Notes: generated by a model from the letters alone, not told the origin. A stretch of DNA of 64,000 nt from Flaccisagitta enflata (GCA_965153355.1 OZ231127.1:29264001-29328000); one strand, 5' to 3'; positions 50,633 through 63,329 are shown, counted from the first letter of the stretch. Program-made: numbers and translations.

Positions 50633-51155
50633 TTCTTCGTCTCCTCCTTCCCCTTCAATTTGGAAAAAAATCAGTCATCCAAGGGCTTGGTGCCTGTTGT
50701 TTTTCTTTTTCTTTTTAGATAGGTTCCAATCGATTTTGATTTTGATTCGATATAAAAACGAAAAGAGAAAATGGAACATGTTAAGTATTGCAATGTATCA
50801 CTAATGTTTTTTTTCACGGCACCTGTTGCCCTTCTTGGAGCTACATTCTTTGCCACGGAAGTCACTTTATTTTTTTATCGATTGGGGATTTAAGAAGGAG
50901 AGGGGGAAAAAAAAAGAGGGGTAGAAGGAGGAGGAGAAATTACCCCATGTAAATGAGGCATTTCCAAAAAGGATCAAATCCTTCGATTCTGTCGGTCATT
51001 CTCTGTATCTATTATATCAATTGTTTCATTGTTCCCAATGTCGTAAATGGAATCATAATACTCAGGCCAAACAGAGACCCAAAATACATGTGAAAGCAAT
51101 TGGAACGAAGTAGGCATAATATGTATGGTGATTATAACTTGAATGAAAAAGAACA
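50633..51155. other. Non-coding, no gene recognised
   Basis: AT-rich unique-looking DNA with no features. Confidence 0.5.
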
Positions 51156-51277
51156 CATACATTTAATGGCAGAAGAGTAATTTAGTTCAGCCTAATCTTT
51201 GTTCATTCTATTTGTCAGCAAACAAAGATTAGACTTAACCCATCAAAAATTCTGACTTTTCTGCCATTAAATGTATG
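51156..51277. repeat. 122-bp hairpin (MITE-like)
   Basis: CATACATTTAATGGCAGAA (51,156-51,174) faces TTCTGCCATTAAATGTATG (51,259-51,277), and AATCTTTG faces CAAAGATT further in. A foldback MITE is likely; no target duplication was established. Confidence 0.72.
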
Positions 51278-51339
51278 CATATCTTCAATGAAGATTCTTC
51301 AATTAGATTTTCTTTGTCATTCAAAGCAATCGGCAGTTT

Positions 51340-51438
51340 CAAACAAGAGTCAAATCCCTTCCCCCCCAAAATCCTTATCGTCCCTTTGTACTAGAATTTT
51401 TTGCTTGTACAATAAACGTCTTTCATTTCATTTCATTT
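51340..51438 (+). mobile_element. Short retroposed insert with 13-bp target duplication
   Basis: Flanked by the identical 13-mer CAATCGGCAGTTT (51,327-51,339 and 51,439-51,451). The 99-bp insert ends TTGTACAATAAACG then (TCATT)n, the tail style of LINE/SINE elements that use target-primed reverse transcription. It is probably a strongly 5'-truncated LINE or a SINE end. No internal Pol III box was seen. Confidence 0.75.
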
Positions 51439-51509
51439 CAATCGGCAGTTTTAGGATCTTCAGTTTCGGTGGACCTGCTCATAGAGTAATAAAGAGAAGT
51501 TATCTTTTT

Positions 51510-51655
51510 AGTCGCAGACACGGGACTCTATACCTTGCCGTGTTGGTCGGTCCATTGGTCCCACCGTCGGTGTGTCCAAAATATTGCTAAACTTGTGAGG
51601 CGTTTATGAATCACCGCTCCTGCCCAACCGTCCACGACTGGATTGCCATGTATCA
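51510..51655 (+). mobile_element. A-family element (A19)
   Basis: AGTCGCAGACACGGGACTC, TACCTTGCCGTGTTGGTCGG, CACCGCTCCTGCCC, GTCCACGACTGGATTGCC and ATGTATCAAGG. The 3' CCGGCCTTG is decayed. Confidence 0.8.
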
Positions 51656-51699
51656 AGGTCAATGCCTCAGTTGACCAGTACGCGAGCATTGTAGGGTGC

Positions 51700-51872
51700 A
51701 TGTCCCTATTAAGTTATCCTTGGCAATCACATCAAATTTGATGTCTCTCATCCAAGTCTATGGTATGTCTCTCCCATGAGGTCTATGGTTACCAATCTAA
51801 CATTTACGTCTCTCTCACGAGGTCTATGGTAAACAATGAAAAATCAACGTCTCTCTCACGAGGTCTATAGCA
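51700..51872. repeat. Degenerate 45-60-bp tandem repeat
   Basis: The phrase GTCTCTCTCACGAGGTCTAT occurs four times with variation, joined by GGT(A/T)A(C)CAAT-like spacers. Confidence 0.78.
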
Positions 51873-51944
51873 AGAGAAATGAAATCACTGGATAACCCGT
51901 GTTCACTCTCCACTGCCTTTTATGAAAAAAGAATGAAGAAAAAA

Positions 51945-52775
51945 TTGTCATTAGATGAAAAAAATTCTTCATCACATGCCAAAATTTTTTAATTAGATGA
52001 CAAAAAATTATCGTCCAATGAAAAAAAAATATCAAATAAAAAAAATTGTCATCAGATGACAAAAAAATGTCATTAGTTGACAAAGAATTTTGATCAGATG
52101 AAAAAGATTTTCATCAGATGATAAAAATTTTTCATTAAATAACAAAAAATTTTCATCAGATGACCAAAAAAATGGCATCAGATGACAAAAAATTTTCATC
52201 AGATGACAAAAAACTGTGATCAGTTGACAACAAATTTTCATCAGATGACAACAATGTCCATCAGTTGACAACAAATTTTTATCTGATGACAACAATGTTC
52301 ATCAGATGATGAAATATTTTCATCAGATGACAAAAAATTTTCATAGGATAACAAAAAAATTTCATCAGATGATAAAAAATTGCCATCAGATGACAAAAAA
52401 TTGTCATCAGATGACAAAAAATTGTCATCAGATAACAAAAAAATTTCATCAGATCATAAAAATTTTGCATCAGATAACAAAGAATTTTCTCAGATGACAA
52501 ATTATTTTCATTAGATGAAAACAATTTTCATTATATAAAAAAGAATTGTCATTGATGGAAAAAAATTTTCATAAGATGATAAAAAATTGAAATCAGATGA
52601 AAAAAGATTTAATCAGATGACAGATTTTTTTCATCATATGACAAAATCTTTTTATGAAATGACAAAAATTTTTATCAGATGAGAAAAAATTTTCATCAAA
52701 TGACAAAATATTTTCACCAGCTGACAAAAATTTTTCATCAGATGACAAAAGATTTTCATAAGATGACAACAAGTA
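51945..52775. repeat. 20-bp minisatellite (TTTTCATCAGATGACAAAAA type)
   Basis: About 40 units, many containing CATCAGATG, a short palindrome with T-run and A-run flanks. Each unit can fold on itself. The frames crossing it (LSSDDNF- and HQMTKNF-type peptides) are artefacts. Confidence 0.92.
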
Positions 52776-53027
52776 TGATACACTGGCATTTCACAGAGAG
52801 AGAGAGAGAGAGAGAGAGATGTGAGAGAGAGAGATTCAACCTGGAATCACGTGCCCTCCTCGATTGCCCACCGATATTTGACCTTGATTCTCTCCACTCC
52901 TGCTCTTTCTCTCTTGGTCCATGGTGAAGTTGAAGTGAGAGATAAATTACCCATCCATGATGTGTCCATGGGGTTGTTATCCCTCTCGTCAATACCCCGA
53001 TACCTTTCTATCTTCAGCCATTTACAT

Positions 53028-53150
<123 letters not shown>

Positions 53151-54293
53151 TTATTCGTCCATGTCTCTCTCTCTCTCTTGACTTGTAGCTTGCGTCCTGG
53201 CGGCTCTCCTCTACCAACCTTCTTCCTCTTTAACTTGTTGATTAGTGACACTAAAACGAATCCTAACGACTATTCGTTCAGTCATTATCACCGACCACAT
53301 CCCTCAAAATGACGATAATAAAAGAAGATCTCTCTCTTTGCCATCATACACCTCATACGCTCTGCAAGTTCATGCTGAATATTTCAAAAGTTCTTATATG
53401 GCAAAGTTGCTTGAAAAATTTCCGACTTTTTATCTGCTACGGACGAAATTCAATAAAGCCAATGAAGGAATCAAAGCTAGCAGGGGTTTGAGTTGTGTGC
53501 ATGCTACCGGCGGAATCTTACTTTAAGCGGGTCTGTTGGAGCGGGGTTCCAGGATCCAATTGTAATAGGAATTGACTGAGGGGAACATGATGCACTAGCC
53601 AGGTGGAGGGAGGGCATGCGACCATATTGTATGGGGCCCTCAAACTGCGGAATTCACGCTCCAGAAAATTCTGAAGACGTAGTTCCGGGAAATGATTACC
53701 AGCAATTCCAGAAAAATTTTCATTTATGTTTCTCTCTCTGTCGCTCTCTCAAACCAAGAGGAAAAATGGAGAGGCTCGTTCCTCAAAATATTTCGAAGTC
53801 ATAAAACTTCTTCTTTATTGGCACTTGCTAGGCGCACGCGCGCGCGCATTCCACATGAATGAAATCTGCGGAATATTATCATCATTGGCGCATGAAGTGA
53901 TGTAGAGCGTTCAAGTGTATTTGCGCACACGCAAACACAAACGCACACGCAGACACAACCGCACACGCAAAATGCTCGCCGTCAACAACATGCATGTTAC
54001 ATTGTTTGTGTTATTGGGAGCGCATGAATCAATCATGCGCACATAAACGCACGCTCGTTCCAACGCACAAACACATGCGCCTTTTTCTCCCTTTCCCCCG
54101 CATACTCAGTTATCATGAAAAGCGAACAAAAAATAAGACGGAAAACATTTTGTTTGAGAACCCTTTTTTTTCCCTCTCTCTTGACTGAGTTTGTTTTTAC
54201 GATGCGGGAAACGCGAAAAGCGAAAAATAGTGAGGAAAAAATTCTGAGCATTCAAACGCCCGAAATACGAATGTTGGCGGCGTCGTATTGGGA
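53151..54293. other. Right-arm unique DNA without a recognised gene
   Basis: Partner of about 22,710-23,840. The 93-codon plus-strand frame 53,245-53,526 is intact in both arms, with two replacement differences. No domain is recognised, and the similarity is no higher than in flanking non-coding DNA. Confidence 0.5.
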
Positions 54294-54301
54294 AAATGTC
54301 G

Positions 54302-54912
54302 GCAATCATCTAGAATCCGGGATTGAGATTTTCAGAGGCGAAGACAGTAGCCTTTTGTTTCTGTAGGACTCGGGCGAGCTCGACGAAGGTTATTGACGTT
54401 CTTTTTACACTGTTTATGTTTAGGGTTAGGGGTGGGGTTAGGGTTAGGAGTTGGGTTAGGGTTAGTAGTGAGGTTAGGGTAAGGATTAGGAGAGGGGTTA
54501 GGGGTTAGGGTTAGGGGTGGGGTTAGGGGTTGGGTTAAGGTTAGTAGTGAGGTTAGGGTTAGGGTTAGGAGTGGGGTTAGGGGTGGGGTTAGGGGTTAGG
54601 GGTGGGGTTAGGGGTAGGTTTAGGGATAAGGGTTAGGGTTAAGGTAAGGGAGGTGGTGTTAGGGTTAGGACTGGGGTTAGGGGTTAGGGTTAGGACTGGG
54701 GTTAGGGGTGGGGTTAGGGTTAGGGGTGGGGTCAGGGGTAGGGTTAAGGGTTAGGGTTGCGGTTAGGGTTAGGGGTGGGGTTAGGGGTAGGGGTGGGGTT
54801 AGGGGTAGGGGTGACGTTGGTTTTTTTAGATCATGTCAATTTCAATTGAGCTTTTTCATCATGCGTCTTTGATAAAACAGTTTTACTCAATCCCGGATAC
54901 TAGATGATAGCC
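54302..54912. mobile_element. Cut-and-paste element carrying a TTAGGG-like array
   Basis: The left end GCAATCATCTAGAATCCGGG and the reversed right end GGCTATCATCTAGTATCCGG share ATCATCTAG(A/T)ATCCGGGATTGAG, a terminal inverted repeat of about 25 bp. AAATGTC(G) flanks both sides (54,294-54,301 and 54,913-54,920). The left arm has the uninterrupted site with one copy (22,706-22,713, reversed). The duplication is 7 or 8 bp, depending on whether the terminal G belongs to the element. If 8 bp, hAT or P-like is plausible. There is no coding capacity. Confidence 0.87.
54419..54812. repeat. TTAGGG-related array inside the element
   Basis: About 395 bp of GGTTAGGGTTAGGGG, GGTGGGGTTAGGGG and GGAGTGGGG variants. 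Perfect TTAGGG units are mixed with TTAGGGG and GTGGGG, so it is not a simple telomeric run. It is internal to the mobile element and not at a chromosome end. Confidence 0.92.
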
Positions 54913-54989
54913 AAATGTCGACATATTCTAGTCTGGGTTTATGTCTCTCGTGGGTGTATTAGTCATACTCACACAGACGTGTACATAAC

Positions 54990-56121
<1,132 letters not shown>

Positions 56122-56124
56122 TGT

Positions 56125-56187
<63 letters not shown>

Positions 56188-56202
56188 CGATGACGATGAC
56201 GG

Positions 56203-56241
<39 letters not shown>

Positions 56242-56299
56242 TGACGGTGATGAGGATGACGATGATGACGATGATGAGGAGGATATTCATGTTGATGAA
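56122..56299. repeat. (GAT/GAC)n microsatellite
   Basis: GAT units then GAC/GGT-interrupted units. Poly-Asp, poly-Met and poly-Ile frames are artefacts. The partner is 21,450-21,607. Confidence 0.94.
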
Positions 56300-56795
56300 A
56301 TGAATTATGATAACGATTGTGATGATGAGTACGATGACTTTACTCGATTACGCTCTATATAATGTGCATAGAATAATGAAAACGATAATTCAGATCTTGA
56401 TGATACATATTAGGTGATGAGAAATGCAATGACGACGCATATCGATGACAAGTCGTCAATGAGCCGACTATGAGACTCTTTCCTCCTCAGTTATTCTTTG
56501 CTGCCTCTCAAGAGCCGGAAGGGAAACGTACTTTTATGAATATTATATGAGAGTATGGCACACTATTGGAGCACCGCCACCATCACCACCCTTGCCGCTT
56601 CCGACCCCCCCCAGCCACCACCCCGCAGCCACCACCCCCGGCCACTCCCTTCGCCAGCGGAAATCTTGCCCTGGATGATCGACGAGCTTTCTAACAAGAA
56701 GCGTATCATTTATGGGTCAAACAGTGATGCATGAAGCTTAGTCCAGCCTCCTTTCTTACTTTCTCATTATGTTCTCTCATTTTCTTTCCTGTTTG

Positions 56796-57001
<206 letters not shown>

Positions 57002-57140
57002 CCTTCCTATATCCACGCCTTAAATAATGAATGAATCCATACATCCTTACATCAGCGTTTCCCGAATTCTTTTTCGTCTCAGCAAGTACAATGATACCAA
57101 AAGAGCTAGGTACAGCCATCAAAGTTTTGTGTCTTTGAGA

Positions 57141-57607
57141 CAGGCCTGAGCGATTGTATTGTGTATTGGTATTGGGTTTACAATATTCTTGTGTATTGGG
57201 TTTTCCCAATACATATAACTTATTTTGTAATTTTTCCAATACAATACAATATTATACAATATTATAGAAAAGTTGATATGAGGACAGTGAAATATATGGG
57301 AGAAAGATTGAATGAGATGAGGAGGAAGAGGAGAAGCATTCAAAGGTCTGAGGGAGAACAAAAGAAATGGAGAAGGTAAGAGATAAAAGGAGAAGAGGAT
57401 TTGCTCAAAGTAAAAGTGGGTGAGGGATGAAAAGAGGAAGAGGAAGAGGAACTTATGAGAGTTTAAGTGGGTTGGAATATACAATGAGGAAGAGGAAGAA
57501 TAAGAATCTATAACAGTAACAATTAGTGGCTAGAAGCTAGGAGGATGAAGAGGAGGAACAGGAAGAAGATCAAAAATCCATAGTAGAGGGAGAAAAAAGA
57601 GAAAATG

Positions 57608-57698
<91 letters not shown>

Positions 57699-57954
57699 AA
57701 AAGAGAGAGAAAGAAACAAACAGACAGACAAACTGACAAACAGACAAAAAGATTACTTTCCAATACTTAATACTAATTATTAAGACTGTATATAGGTGAT
57801 TAAATATTGTATAGTATTGTATTCAATGATAATGTATTGTATACAATTTTAATGGATATTGTATTGTATTGGTATTGTATTGTATTGTCCCAATACATGA
57901 AAGTATTGTATTGGTATTGTATAGTTGACAAAAATGCTATATAGCTCAGGCCTG
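57141..57954. mobile_element. hAT-like non-autonomous element with 8-bp target duplication
   Basis: Terminal inverted repeat CAGGCCTGAGC (start) and GCTCAGGCCTG (end). The flanks are CTTTGAGA at 57,133-57,140 and 57,955-57,962. The left arm has an empty site with a single TCTTAAAG (20,691-20,698), which is the same octamer reversed with one substitution. Subterminal regions are filled with ATTGTATTG/CAATACAATA repeats on both sides, like the clustered transposase-binding motifs of hAT elements. A (GA)n tract (about 57,612-57,694) and purine-rich sequence fill the middle. There is no transposase; frames here are repeat-derived. Confidence 0.92.
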
Positions 57955-58673
57955 CTTTGAGATCATCGTTGAAGGTGCCCTTCTTCCGTTGAACATCGCT
58001 CCCTTTCCGTGTTTATTGTCAAACATGAGGTTCAAAGCTTTGTGTTGTCTCTTTCTCTGGTTTTATCCTTCCTTCCCACCTTGAATGCGTGACAAAGGAA
58101 GAATCCCATCCATTTATGGTCTCCTTACTTTTCCTTGATTCTGGATTTCTGGGTGTTCTACTTTCTTTTTCGCACTTTTTACCTGAAGTCCCGGTGCAAC
58201 GTCAGTTTAACAAGGGCAAAGACATGGCTTCAGCGCTTTCTTCTTCTGATGTAGGGTAATCAAGTTAAGGAAGCGAAATGGCGACGTAAGCGGGATAAAC
58301 GACAGGACGGAAGAAGAGGAAAGAATTCTTTTGTCGGGTGCATGAATTAGAAGCGTAGGAAGGCCAAGGGAGAAAAAATAAAGAAAAAGAACAAGAGGAA
58401 GATCAAGAACAAGAACAAGAGCTAGAAGGAAAACTTTATTAGACGTGTGCATTAGGGCAGTACTGCAAAACGGCCAAGTAGGCCAACAGGTGCTCCGTGT
58501 GGATTGTCAAACATTTGCGTGACAGACAGACCAACCAGCGGGTGGACAGGTCCGATTATGGAGGTGCGTTGGCGCATCCGAAAACCGCTTGCAAACAAGT
58601 CATCTTTCAGACGAACCAAACGAAGCTTGTTCGCGACTGAAAAGAAAGAGAGAACAAAACAAACAAGGCCGTA

Positions 58674-58816
58674 AAGTTAAGACGGACCCCCAGTCGTGGA
58701 CGGGTAGGTAGGGGCAACATAGCAGAAAAAAAATGCTCATATTTTGAAGAAGTTACCGACGGACCTACGGACTGATGAACGGACACAGCAAGGTGTAGAG
58801 TCGCGTATCCGCGACT
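58674..58816 (-). mobile_element. A-family element, partner of A6
   Basis: Reversed it has AGTCGCGGATACGCGACTC, CACCTTGCTGTGTCCG, a GTCCGTCGG block, CCTACCCGTCCACGACTGG and TTACGGCCTTG. Here the 5' head is intact, unlike in the left arm. Confidence 0.78.
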
Positions 58817-59183
58817 TAAAAATGAGAAGTAGACAGGTAAACTCTCACAAAAGCTCTGCGCACGCAATCGAGTTAATTACAAAAGCGTGGAATGCTATGA
58901 ATGAGAGACATCTGTTTGGAACTCTATTTGCGCATCTGTTGTTTAGTTTCAAAGTTCACATTGACGAAACACCCCCAGGGGGTCACATTAGCGGCACCCC
59001 TGGAGGGGCGGTCACAATGTCGTCTATTGTTTCTACTCGTCCTCGAGGGCACCGTCTAAGTCTAAAGTATGAATGACACAAAAGGTAAAACAAGAGAGAC
59101 CGCGAAAACGAAAAAAAAATTCTTTGAAGAAGATTTATGAGAAAGAGTTTGAGGCGACGTGAGCTTAACTCATCCATCTGTGT

Positions 59184-59251
<68 letters not shown>

Positions 59252-59444
59252 AGGAAAGAAAGAAAGAAAGAAGGAAAAGTAAAAGAAAGAAAGAAAAAAA
59301 AAAGAAAGAAAAGAGAAAAAGAATGAAAACAGAAACGAAAAAAAGAGAAAATAGAAACAAAAGAAACAAAATAGAAAGAAAGAAAGAAAAAAAGAAAGAA
59401 AGAAAGAAAGAAAGAAAGGAAGAAAGGAAGAAAGGAAGAAAGGG

Positions 59445-59503
<59 letters not shown>

Positions 59504-59644
59504 CAGAAAGACAGAAAGACAGAAAGACAGAAAGACAGAAAGAAAGACAGAAAGACAGAAAGAAAAAAAGACAGACAGAAAGACAGAAAGACAGACAGAA
59601 AGACAGAAAGACAGAAAGACAGACAGAAAGAAAGAAAGAAAGAT

Positions 59645-59711
<67 letters not shown>

Positions 59712-59737
59712 AGGAAAGAAAGAAAAAAAAAGGAAAA
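59184..59737. repeat. (GAAA)n compound microsatellite
   Basis: GAAA with GACAGAAA and GGAAA variants, partner of 18,898-19,437. It yields Lys/Glu/Arg frames of up to 203 codons that are not genes. Confidence 0.95.
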
Positions 59738-60385
59738 TGGGAAAAAGAGAAAGAAAGAGAATGAAAAAGATCTCAAAGCTTTACTCTTGGACTATGCCTT
59801 GAGTTCGCTGCCACCAATGGCAACCAACGGCGGTGGTTTATTGCACATTCAAGAAGTAGCAAATGGGGAACTTAACCTCGTTATTCATTCCTCACGCAAC
59901 TTCAATCTATATTCGGAACCAAATTCAGATTCAATATGATGATGACTCCCGTTTGACCCCTTCAAAGCTGATTTCTGGATTTTAAGTCGCTTCTTGAGGG
60001 TATCCTAAAGAGGGTGTGTCTGTAGATGGATAGGTTGGTCCATAGGTCTGTTGGTGATTAACGCTTTTTGGATGATGCAAAATCAGTTGAAATGGTGACA
60101 TTTAAGAATAACCACCCCTGCCCAACCCCTGACCAACCGCGAGCGACGACTCGTTTGACAATGGGCACGTATTCGGCAATGAATGATACATATAATCGTA
60201 GTCCTACAAAAAAAGATGCACCTGTTTTTTTATTGATAAAACAAATAAAAAAATCATTTGAACTATTTTCAGCTGAATCTGTATCTCAAACGGTTTAGGA
60301 GCTAGTGATCTGCAAAGAGAAGTACTATTTTGCTAAAATGCACTTTTTACATAGGGATTGCGAAACTAAAATAGGCAACATTTTT

Positions 60386-60573
60386 AGTCGCGTGCACGCG
60401 ACTCTACAACCCGCTTTGTCCGTCGGTCGGTTGGTCGGTCGGTCGGTCACACTTTACTTTTTTTTATGATTTTATTTCTTTGACCTCACTGCTTCCGCCC
60501 AAATAGTCTGGTGACCTCAAATATGGCCCCTGCCCACCCGCGCGCGACTTCGGTAGCCGTGTATCCGGCCTTG
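60386..60573 (+). mobile_element. A-family element absent from the left arm (A20)
   Basis: AGTCGCGTGCACGCGACT (a perfect 18-bp palindrome), ACAACCCGCTTTGTC, a GTCGGTCGGTTGG block, ACTTTACTTTTTTTTATG, CCTCACTGCTTCCGCCC, GGTGACCTCAAATATGGCCC, CGCGCGACTTCGG and GTGTATCCGGCCTTG. The left arm reads AACATTTTTACTCAAACT across the site (18,223-18,238, reversed). The insertion therefore sits in a T-run with TT duplicated at most, and its length is 188 bp. Confidence 0.93.
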
Positions 60574-60730
60574 TTACTCAAACTAATGCCATTGCAAAAC
60601 GAAAAAAGATAGAAATGCCAGATTGGTGCCAAATGAAAGCACTTTCGAGGGGCTTCACAATGGTCAAAGATTTTATTCAGTTTTTTCAAGATTAATTGAT
60701 AGAATTAGTCATTCAAAAGTACGCCTTCTT

Positions 60731-61263
60731 GGGCAGCGGCCCCAAAGGGCCGATGTCCTGTAGCCGTAGGACACAGGGGTGAATTTCCAGACGTCTGTCC
60801 GTACGTCCATCCGTCCCCCCTCATGTACCCATTGAATAACATGGAAAATTGAAGAAATGCAAAATTCCAATTGAATAACATGGAAAATTGAAAAAGAAAT
60901 GAAAAAATATAAAATTCCCAATGAATAACATGGAAGATTTACTAGAAGTTAAAGATATGGGAAATCCCTATTGAATAACATGGAAAATTGACAAAAATTT
61001 GAAATAAATGCAAAATTCGTATTGAATAACATGGAAAATTGACAATGATATGGAAAAAAATACAATGTTCTCATTGAATAACAAGGAAAGTAGCCCCAAA
61101 AGCCTCAAATGTGCCTTCTCAGGACGTCTGGAAATTCACCCCTGTGTCCTACAGGACATTGGCCCTTTGGGGCCGCTGCCATGCTCTCACTCGACCTCAG
61201 CAGCTAATCACTCCGAGCAGGGCATCGGGTACCGCTTACCATGTGCGATCATAGGATGACTAG
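60731..61263 (+). mobile_element. B-family element absent from the left arm (B3)
   Basis: GGGCAGCGGCCCCAAAGGGC, GATGTCCTGTAG, ACACAGGGGTGAATTTCC and a GTCCGTACGTCC stretch. Then comes an array of about 55-60-bp units containing ATTGAATAACATGGAAAATTG (60,830-61,085). After that come the reversed block (61,117-61,180) and the 3' domain GCAGGGCATCGGGTACCGC, ending GGATGACTAG before TTTT. The left-arm site is an uninterrupted pyrimidine run near 18,069-18,080. Confidence 0.9.
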
Positions 61264-61895
61264 TTTTTTTCTTTTAAGCCGTATGTTAGACTTAACTATT
61301 AATATCACTTGGTGTCTCATCGGTTCGTTGCGTCGGCCCCACTTGTAAATGTACTTAACGGTCATCATCGCCGAGTTGGGCGAGTTCATTCTGTCATGGG
61401 CCAATGCGTAATAGAACGAATGAAGACATTTCAACATGTTGGAGTTTAAAGTGATTCTATTTGTTTTATTGAACAAGTTTGTGTTAAGACCGTTTGAAAA
61501 GTAATGCATCGCAAAACATGACACATGTTTATCGATGTTTAGAGTGCCAATATTTAGAAGCAAAAGGATTAAATCAAAATCATCAACAACAGTTGAATGG
61601 TTCGGGGGGTTTGCCACCAGATATACTAAATATTTCTTCTATTCACTGCAATATGCAAATTAGCTTTTCACAACCTATTTTCTTGTCTCTTGATAAAGGT
61701 TATGTTAAGATTGCCGTCGTATAGATTCTGTAGCTGTTACGGTGAACGCATTCTGTTATTTTTTAACACTTGCATTTCCCCTTTTGTCCTCAATGAAATA
61801 TGGATGAGCAATTTGTTTCACAACCCGCTGGCAATCTAGCTTTTATTGCGAACTGGTGTCCATTCTATGCGCAGTCATCACGTCATATTGTCCTT

Positions 61896-62004
<109 letters not shown>

Positions 62005-62300
62005 CTTCAATAAAGAGATGAACAAAGGGAACGGATAGGGAAAGTGCTTTGTGCAAGAAAAAGATATTGAGAATGAGTTGAAAAAAAAGAGAAAGAATAG
62101 AAACATGAAAAAGTGAAAAACCGTTTATGGTTGCCGGTTGAACATTGAATTGACGATTCAGGGATGGACTTAAAGTAGGAAAGCTGCTAGCTGGTCGATC
62201 TACGTTAATGGCATTTTTCCATTGAGGCTCTTTTGGTCTCTATGTATCGTTACTTTCGAACAAGAGTCGACAAAAGATGCTTGTTGTACATAAGTTTTTT

Positions 62301-62492
62301 AGTCGCGGACACGCGACTCTACACCTTGCCGTGTCGGTCGGTCGGTCGGTCCGTCCGTCCGTCCGTCCGTCCGTCCGTCCGTTCATCCGTCCGTCCGTCC
62401 GTCCGTCGGTCACATTTCTGAATTCCGAGCGGTTTTTGCGGTACTGCTCCTGCCCAACCGTCCGCGACTGGATTGCCGTGTAACCGGCCTTG
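62301..62492 (+). mobile_element. A-family element, best-preserved copy (A21)
   Basis: AGTCGCGGACACGCGACT, CACCTTGCCGTGTCGG, about 65 bp of (GTCC)n, GAATTCCGAGCGGTTTTTGC, TACTGCTCCTGCCC, GTCCGCGACTGG, ATTGCCGTGTAACC and GGCCTTG then TT. The 5' AGTCGCGGAC is perfectly complementary to the near-3' GTCCGCGACT. Shared with the left arm (16,876-17,027). Confidence 0.93.
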
Positions 62493-62774
62493 TTAATCTA
62501 CCGGGTTCTTTTTTAAAATCTAAAGGTTTTTCGATGTATGTCTTTAAACTTACAGTTTCTGGCAATCCTCCCTAGATCTTAATCGGCCTCTACATCAGTA
62601 ACATAAAAATCTAAAATGAAGTAAAATTGTTCCTTCCCGTCTGCAATAACGACTTGTATCCAAGCGCTGAAAGGCTTTTCTAGGCCTCAGGCTCAGGATA
62701 GAAAGAATCGTTAAATCGGATTTAAAAAACAATTGGATCAAAAATGAGTTGAAAATTAATTCGTACGCGAGCTT

Positions 62775-63023
<249 letters not shown>

Positions 63024-63329
63024 ATATAAAAGAGGGAGATTTGCTGAGACTGTTTGTGGCGCTTTGTTGCCGAGGGAAATGCGGTTTTTGCTTATAATCC
63101 GTTTTGCCTTTTTTTCGCTTTGAAATGTTTTTGAACAAATCCTTTTGATGCGGCGACTATCATGTTCAGACAGACGGTTGATGGATTTGTATTTTGTACG
63201 AATTGAAGCCGACCAGAAGCAAAGAAAAAAAATTCAAATATTAATAACAAGATCCCTGGACAATGTGAATGGCGGGGAGCGCGGATAGATACTCCTTAAT
63301 GCTGAAAAAATTCTTCCCTTCCATGGATG

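Noticed and set aside
51945-52775. CRISPR-like palindromic repeats
   Set aside because: 20-bp units abut without spacers and drift gradually, as in a minisatellite.
54419-54812. A true telomere or chromosome end
   Set aside because: The array is internal, irregular, bounded by terminal inverted repeats and absent from the matching site in the left arm.
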